This document shows, one piece after another, positions 51,001-60,000 of a stretch of DNA of 64,000 bases. The stretch is taken from the NCBI GenBank assembly GCA_948146395.1, contig OX411543.1, positions 61,617,676-61,681,675 of the forward strand, given 5' to 3'. This stretch comes from Fragum whitleyi. Lineage: Eukaryota > Mollusca > Bivalvia > Cardiida > Cardiidae. The notes under the pieces were generated by a model. That model was not told the DNA's origin. It made no database searches and worked only from the letters and a program-made list of their open reading frames with translations. Each line of letters opens with the position of its first letter. Positions within the stretch are counted from its first letter, which is position 1. The position numbers and the translations under genes are program-made.

Positions 51001-54000
51001 GTTTTATTTTTTCTAGATCTTTAAAGAATTATAAAGATAACCTGAATTTATCAAAAACCAGTTTTGACTCTTTCAAATATCCAAGTAATTTGACTGTGTC
51101 AGATATCAAGGCATTTTTTATTGTATCAAAATTCCAAGTAATTTGACTATTTTGAAAATTAGGGTTATTTGGCTGTTATCAAATATTTAAGGAATTTGAC
51201 CATATCAAATATAAAAGTAATTTGACTTCAACAAGTGTCAATGTTATTTTGTCACTGCAAGGCAATATTAGGTAACTAATACATCGATGGCTCAGCGCAA
51301 AACAGTTGTAACTGCCTACATGTTTATAGGCAGTTACAACTGTTTCGCGCTGAGCCATCAATATGGTTTATTCACGTATTGAGGGCGTTAACATTTGCAG
51401 GGACTCAAAAAATGGGTTAATACCCGAGTGCAAAGCATGAGGGCGTTTAAGCATTTTGAGCGTCTTTGCAAATGTTAACACCCAAAAGAATGTGAATTGA
51501 CGCTATCAATGCATAAAAAGGTAGATTAGAGTAAAAAATTTCATAGAAACGATATAAAACCAGTTACAAACCTACTTATGTGCCGTCATGCATTACACCG
51601 TCCGTCTTGTTTTCACTGATGTTGCTTGGTAAATTTATGACGCCACACAATTTAAAGCGGGATTTACAGCAACGTCTCTAATATGCTCTATAATAATGAT
51701 GGAAAAATAAACTGATAAAGTGTATAGGCCCAGATGAGAATATTTAAATTAAAAAGCTGGGCGTTAACGGCACATGAATTTACTGATTAATCCATGTTTT
51801 CTGTCGTTAACGCCCGGGTTTTGTCCATTAACGCATGCCTGTTACGACCCAAAAACATACATTTTTTGCAATTATGATGTGTATTTTTCAGCCTGACGTT
51901 AGAACAGAGAGAACTTCTGAGAGCAAGGAAGAAGCTTCTACAATATCTGTATAGACTCAAGACATATGAGGTAGGGAAGACTTGATAATACTGTTAATCA
52001 CACAATGAAATTGACATTCATCTCGATCAAAGCAATTTAAAATAACTTTGTCAGCACTCAAAACATTCATTCCCATTAATCACTGTGATCACTCAAAAAT
52101 GCTCCAAATTCGTTCAGAAACTTTTCACTATCATTCAAACTGATCAATACTTCAATCAAATTGTTCAAATAATTGCATGATTTTATTGGTTGGTGTTGAT
52201 TTTTAGGTGTCTGAAATTTCCATGAAGACACAAAATGAAAAAAAGTATGTAGATTTGATTAGTGAGACAAAAAGTTATTGCTAATACTAATTGTATTCTA
52301 CCTCCCTGGAAAATCATTCAAAACTCGCTCATCACCCTCCATTCGGTACACCCCTTGGCCAAACTCACAATCAACCTCGGATGTACATAGACAGACTATT
52401 TTTAAAAATTACGGGAAAACCTTGGAAAAACTCGATGACGTCAGTTAAAATGGCGTTAGCCCTTGAAACTTTGAGTGAAAACATTCGACGTCGTCAACGC
52501 TACTCATTTAAGTCACTGCCTTGAAACCATCGTATCCTTATATAAAAATATCTTTAGATTCTAAATAACGGCTGAAAAATCTTAATTTTTGAGAATGATT
52601 CATTATTCTCAAAAATTAAGATTTTTCAGCTGTTATTTACTGTAAAAGATGTAAATCTACAGTGCTTACTTTTCTTACACTGTTTTGGCCTTACAAAATG
52701 CACGATTTTGTTATATACCCATCCGTCTTACATACATCCAAGGTCTGTTGCAGTTAACGGAAATGGCGGAGTGATGTTCCAAATGCATCACCCTCCTTAA
52801 ATTTCATACCAAAATAATTCCCAATCTTTCAACTTGTTAATTTCATGATATTCCTAACTGTAGTTAGATAGAATCATTGACTGGTAAAATTCAAATTAGT
52901 TTAGGACCAAAATTTTTGATAAATTTGAGATATCTTTGGCTTCTTGAGAAGAAAATATTGTGGAAAATCAAGAAATTGCTTGTTACAAGCAATTTCTCCA
53001 TTTTCCTCAATGCTTTCCGAAGGTTTTTTCTCAAGGAGAGTCAACAATAAGGATTAGGATAGGTTAGAGATTAATAAGATTAAGACATTGTGTCAAGGTT
53101 TAGAGTTTGCAGTATGTGTAAAGCCTCCTGTACTTGTCAGATGAATACTGTAAACGGGGTTCATTTGGCGGTGGTTTTATTTTGGCTATATTGGCGGTCA
53201 AGCTAAGATGTGCCAAAATTAATCTACAGCCAATATTTGTCATATTATAATGAGATATTCCTTTATTATGATGGAAATATTATCATGATTGATGTACATT
53301 TTAGTGAATGCAAATTAAACTTTTATCAAAGATATGCAGACCACACTTATTCAAAGTAGAATTAAATGAAATGCTGACAACGTTTACATTAATTTGTAAA
53401 TGTCTATATACCGATTTCAAGATTCCAGACCCCAGTTGGTTGATATATTGAAATTAAAATCAAGGCGAAAATGTTTGAAAAACTTGTGCAAGAGTTAAAA
53501 CTATAACGAGAGGTGTGAAAACAAACTATTGTTTAGTTTGTAGAAAGTTGACATTACCCCAGAAAATTACCTTTGTTATAGTTTCGTCGTTTTGAACTAG
53601 GAAAAAATAATAATAATAAAAAAAAATATGCGGCGTTTCATTTTGGCGTTACATGTAAGATGCGCCAAAATAAATCACCGCCAATAAATCGGAATCGAAA
53701 AACCGCCAAATGTGGACACCGCCAATATAAAGCCGTTTACAGTTAATAACATACAACCGTGACATGCTAAGTCTGGCTGTCAGTCCTGGGATTATGAATG
53801 GGCAAATAATGAGTAGTATGCCTATGTGGGATGGGTAGCTTGTGGATTGGATGAAATTGTGACTATACTGGTGAATAGTGTGGGAAACAACATGAAGTCA
53901 TGGGTCGGTGCACCAGATGCTGCAATATATTTGCTATAATGTTGAAAGTTACTTTAAAACCCTATCAATCAATCAATCAATCAATCGATAAATCAATCAA

Positions 54001-57000
54001 TTAACCAATTAGTGATATATTAATGTATTAAAGTTATTGATTTTAGTGTATTCTTGGTGGAGTAACCTATGCAGCAGAGAGATATGACGCCAAATTTTTT
54101 GAGAAGTTCCGATCACAGAATATTGTAGAGACTGCAGTCAACTATGCACAGGTAAATGATATAATATGTACATAGTGTTTTGTATGAAAAAAATATCTAA
54201 CAAGGTTGGTAGAATTGAGAGCCTCGACAGTTATCAATTCTCACAACCAAGATATTTTTTTCATACAATGCACTAACTACATATTATATTTATCTTATAA
54301 CCTCTATTTGCCTTGTTTTTGTGGATGCTTCGAAAAGAAATGCTAGTTTCTAAAAATAACTGCCCTATATCATTGTTCTAAAAATAACTATGAAAAAATG
54401 ATATCATAAAAAAATATACTGAATGTTTTCACATAGATATTTGTATAGTTATAAGATAAATTATATAAGCTTGTGTTGGTCTTGATATTGAATCTGCTTT
54501 GTAATGGCTCTACCAGACTATATTTATGAAATAATTTCATTTTTGCTTTGATGTGTAGACAGGTAAAGTCTGATGGAGGAGGAGTTATATGCAAAAGGTA
54601 AAATATGAGGGCGGAGCACGAGGATTTTGCTATGAATATAACTCCTTCCCCCATCAGACTTTATTCATCGAGACATCATAGAAAAAATGAAATTATATTC
54701 ATTATAACACAGTTCAGAAATTGTTTTTATTTACCTTTACTAAACGTAAAATTGTATTAAAAACATTTTTCTGGGTGTAAAATGATTGTAAAAGTAATGA
54801 TTTTGATGTTGAGAGAAATTGGCAGCGAGCATAGCATGCCATTTAGCATGTGGGTTATATGATGTCAAAAGAATCAAAGTTCGTGCTTAAGATGATGTTG
54901 AGTGAAAAATAGGAGAAGTGACCTGTGTACACAGTTGAAATACATTACATATGAATTTCATTGCAAATAAAGTTCTATGTTATTTCATGTATGTATTGTA
55001 TGCCATGGTGTTATAATCTTGCTTAACCCTTTGCTGTTTAATCCCTGCTTTTTACGTGCCTGTGATTTTGTGATTGAGATAACATTGTGAAAAGGAAGAA
55101 ATTGCTTCTGACGAGCAATTTCTTCTTTTTCCACACTATTTGCTACCCTAATGAATGATGAATGAATGAATGAAATAATGACATCATCATGAACATTGCA
55201 TAGCAATTGTGTGAAGTGTGACCCCCTTTAACCCTTTCCTGTTTTACAAAATTTTGAACCTGTCCAAATTCAAAGGTTTTGCAGACGAAAATTTAAAGTG
55301 GATTTAATTTGAAAAATAACCATTCTGTAGGGTAGAAAATAGTGTGGAAAAAAGAAGAAATTGCTTGTCAGAAGCAATTTCTTCTTTTTATGCCCCCGCA
55401 TCGATAGATCGGGGGCATATTGTTTTACTCGTGTCCGTCTGTCTGTCTGTCCGTCTGTCTGTCTGTCTGTCCGTCCGTCTGTCCGAAAACTTAACCTTTC
55501 CAATATCTTCAAGTCTATTCAAGATACAAAGCTAATATTTGGCATGATGATAGATCTCAATGATCCACATCCGCTGGTACCAAAGTCAAGGTCATGTGAC
55601 AAGGTCAAGGTCATCTGTCAAGGTCAAACGTCCGAAAACTTAACCTGAAAACTTAACCTTTATCTTCAAGCCTATTCAAGATACAAAGCTAATATTTGGC
55701 ATGATGATAGATCTCAACGATCTGCAATTGCTGGTACCAAAGTCAAGGTCATATGACAAGGTCAAGGTCATCCATCAAGGTCAAACTTTAACCCGAAAAC
55801 TTAACCTTGCCAATATCTTCAAGCCTATTCAAGATACAAAGCTAATATTTGGCATGATGATAGATCTCAATGATCTGCATCCGCTGGTACCAAAGTCAAG
55901 GTCATGTGACAAGGTCAAGGTCATCTGTCAAGGTCAAAAAATGCTGTTACGGGGGCATTCGTGTTTCACAAACACATCTTGTTTCACAATGTTTTCTCAA
56001 TCGGAAAATCACAGGCACGTAAAAAGCAGGGATTAAACAGCAAAGGGTTAATAAATTGTGGCACTAGTGAAATAATAGCTTTTGTTGTTCACTCAATGAA
56101 ATATGAATTGGTCTTTCACTAAAACATATGATTGTCCTTTATGTGCAGACTATAATCACACTCTACAAATATGTAAAAAGTTTATATTATAGCGTTACTT
56201 GTAAAACTGGTTGGACTGATATACTGTTTAATAGGTTCAGATTATAACTATTCCAAATTAGATATTGTTCAAGGGGACATTTCAGATTTGATGAAATTTT
56301 CAAATATCTTCATATTTCTATGTATAAATATTGTGGATAGTGGGGAAATTTCTCCCTTATAAGCTATTTTCTTTATTTTCCAATGTTCCTTTTCTTGAGA
56401 GGCTTTAAGGTAGTGGACCTGTAATACTTCCACAATGTTTCATAAGTAATGAACTTTAACAATGTTTACCGAGGTTTCCCAATGATTTCATTGTGAAACC
56501 TTAGGCAATATTGTGAAAGGTCATGAGTTACAAAATGTTGCTGAACTACTACGGGACGACTTCCTTAAAATGTTTGATTGTTTATTTGTAATTCAATGGA
56601 TCAGCACAAAATTGTAAGTTAATATAAAGGCAATTACAATAATTAATGGCTGGAAATTGTATTTCAGGATAGTGACTGGCAGGCTCTCGAGACATTGTTC
56701 ACCTTCCATTCTACTGAACTCTCAGCACACAGGTATAGATAAGACTCAGAATACTTAGTTTGAGTAAGCTTAACCCTTTGCTGTTTAATCCCTGCTTTTT
56801 ACATGCCTATGATTTTATGAATAAGAAAACATTGTGAAAAAAGAAGAAATTGCTTCTAACAAGCAATTTCTTCTTTTTTCACACTATTTTCTACCCTACT
56901 GAATGGTTATTTTTCAAATTAAATCCACTTTAAATTTTCGTCTGCAAAACCTTTGAATTTGGACAGGTCCAAAATTTTGTAAAACAGGAAAGGGTTAATC

Positions 57001-60000
57001 AAAAGAAGCAGTCTCTTCAGTTTCATAATCTTACCAGTAGGACTCAAATTTTTTAAGACTTTATCAATAGGCCAGGGCCATTTTTTTTGTTTTTGTATAA
57101 GGCTGCATGAATTACCTAAAAAAGAAAAATTTAAATGATAATGGCATGTAATTTCTCTCCCAATTGAAAGATTATAGAAATGTATTTGATATTGAGTTTT
57201 CTTCCATCTGTCTGTCTGTTTGCCTGTCTGTCTGTCTTTCTGTTATTCTGTCTGTCCCAAGATAGAGCCTATACTACAATCAAAGTTATTGTGTTGGTGC
57301 ATAGATATTTTGTAAACATATCATAATGCATTAGACTGTAGTAAAGTAAATAAGGGTATTTTCATTGGATAGTGTTTCAACTTAAAAATAACACGGGAAT
57401 TTTCAAGACCCCCTATTCACAGGATATAACGTGCCACGCCAACACCAGAAGGTTCGTGGACACCTGATCGATTTTTTCGATACGGAACTAACGGTGGAGC
57501 AACTTTTTGACTGATTTATAAACTGAAATTATCATTTTCATTTCAATTTTTAGTATCACTGTCGAGATAAATGGTTCTTCTTTTAGGAAATGAAAGCTGA
57601 GGGTAAAAACTATGTCAAATGAGTGAGTTCTAGCCCTAGGAGTGAGTGACTTTGCTTGTTTTTCAGGTTTGTTATTAATTTTTTGTCAAACAACCTGACT
57701 ATTCTTAATTGCTTGTGATTGTCTAAGAGCATTTATGTGTCCTCTACACGCATACCAAAATTCTCGGCAAAAGATCCACATAAAGCGAAGATATTCGTAC
57801 TTTAATTGGCCTGGGTAGCGGGAAAGATAATAACAAGACACTGCCTATCACAAATTCTGGTTTCAATTTCCAATCGAAAAAAATTCAGTGGGTGTCTAGT
57901 TATCATATTTTTCGCTACCCAGGCCAATAAAAGTACGAAAATATCTTCGCTTTATGTGGATCTTTTGCCGAGAAATTTGGAATGTGTGTAGAGGATACAT
58001 AAATGCTCTTAGACAAACACAAACAATGAAGAATAGTCAGGTTGTTTGACAAAAAATTAATGACAAACCTAAAAAACGAGCAAAGTCACTCACTCTTAGG
58101 GCTAGAATTCGCTCCTTTTGCGTAGTTGTTACCCGCCCCTTTTATTTCCTAAAAGAAGAACCATTTATCTCGACAGTGATACTAAAAATTGAAATGAAAA
58201 TGATTATTTTGGTTTACAAATCAGTCAAAAACTTGCCCCACCGTTAGTTCCGTATCGAAAAAATCGATCAGGTGTCCATGAACCTTCTGGTGTCGGCGTG
58301 GCACATTATACCCTGTGCTATTGATAGATTGTGGGCAAATTGTTTTTGCCCTGTGTTTGTCTGTTTGTCCCTTAACCCTTTCCTGTTTTACAACATTTTG
58401 GACCTGTCCAAATTCAAAGGTTTTGCAGACAAAAATTTAAAGTGAATTATTTGAAAAATAAACATTCAGTAGGGTAGAAAATAGTGTGGAAAAAGAAGAA
58501 ATTGCTTATCAGGAGCAATTTCTTCTTTTTTCACAATTTTTTCTCAATCATAAAATCACAGACACGTAAAAAGCAGGGATTAAACGGCAAATGGTTAAAA
58601 ACATAAACATTGCCCATAACTTTTGATTGGTGAGTGATAGACTTATCATATTTCACAGTTAATTTGCCTGCGACAAGACCTTTCTGTAAGTATCAACTTC
58701 AAGGTCATCGGTCAAGGTCAATGTCATTTTTAAGGTCAAATAAGTGTAAATTTAAAACTTTAACTTTGCAATGGTAATTGATACAGATTTGATATTTCAC
58801 ATGTTTTGGGCTTATGACAACACCTTTCAGGTGATACCAAAGTCAACCCTATCAGTCAAGGGCAAGACCATATTCTCAAGGTCACTTAAATTTAACATAA
58901 AAACTTTAACATTGCTTATAACTTTTGATTTTTAAGTGATACAGCTTTGATATTTCACATGTGCGTGGCTTGTGACAAGGTCTTTCTGTTGGTACTGATT
59001 TCAAGGTCATTGGTAAAGGTCATTTTCAAGATGAAATTTGTTAAGAATTGAAACTTTGATATTGGCCAATACTTTGCAATGGTAAGTGTTACAGCTTTCA
59101 TATTTCACAATTGTATTACTTGTCCCAAGACATATCAGTAGTAACCAAATTTAAGGTCATCAGTCAAGGTCAGGGTCATATTCTCAAGGTTTCAAAATGA
59201 TGGCTGTTGTGAGAGCTTCAGTGTTTCTGAAACACATCTTGTTCTTTTTAGCTCACCTGAGCACATCGTGCTCAAGGTGAGTTTTTGTGATCATTATCTG
59301 TCGTGCGTCGTGCGTGGTGTGTGCGTGGTTCGTCGTTTGGCGTCAACAATTTTAGTGTTTACACTCTAGAGGCAACAAATATCATCCAATCTTCATGAAA
59401 CTTGGTCAGAATGTTGGCCAGGTCACAAGGATGAACCCTATTGAAAATGGGAAGGATCCAAACCATGTTATGGGAAAAAGGGCCTTATTGACAATTTTCT
59501 TGTTTACACTCTAGAGGCCACAAATATTGCCCAATCTTCATGAAACTTGGTCAGAATGTTGGCCAGGTCACAAGGATGAACCCTATTGAAAATGGGAGGG
59601 ATCCATGCCATATCATGGGAAAAGGGGCCTTATTGACAATTTTCTTGTTTACTCTCTAGAGGCAACAAATATCATCCAATCTTCATGAAACTTGGTCAGA
59701 ATGTTGGCAAGGTCACAAGGATGAACCCTATTGAAAATGGGAGGGATCCATGCCATGTCATGGGAAAAGGGGCCTTAATGATAATTTTCTTGTTTACTCT
59801 CTAGAGGCCACAAATGTGGCCTAATCTTCATGAAACTTGGTCAGAATGTTGGCCAGGTCACAAGGATGAACCCTATTTAAAATGGGAGGGATCCATGCCA
59901 TATTATGGGAAAAGGTCCCTTAAGGATAATTTTCTTTCTTAAGCTCTAGAGGCCACAAATATCATCCAATCTTCATGAAATTTGGTCAGAATGTTGGCCA

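Noticed and set aside
52291..52524. 77-aa open frame in intron 19
   Set aside because: It lies across an Ir3 half and the inverted composite SINE element; no recognisable protein content.
55270..56036. Open frames with repeated MMIDLNDLxLLVPKSRS peptides
   Set aside because: These are translations of the HH-d direct units. The periodicity is nucleotide-level and frames break between copies, so not a repeat protein.
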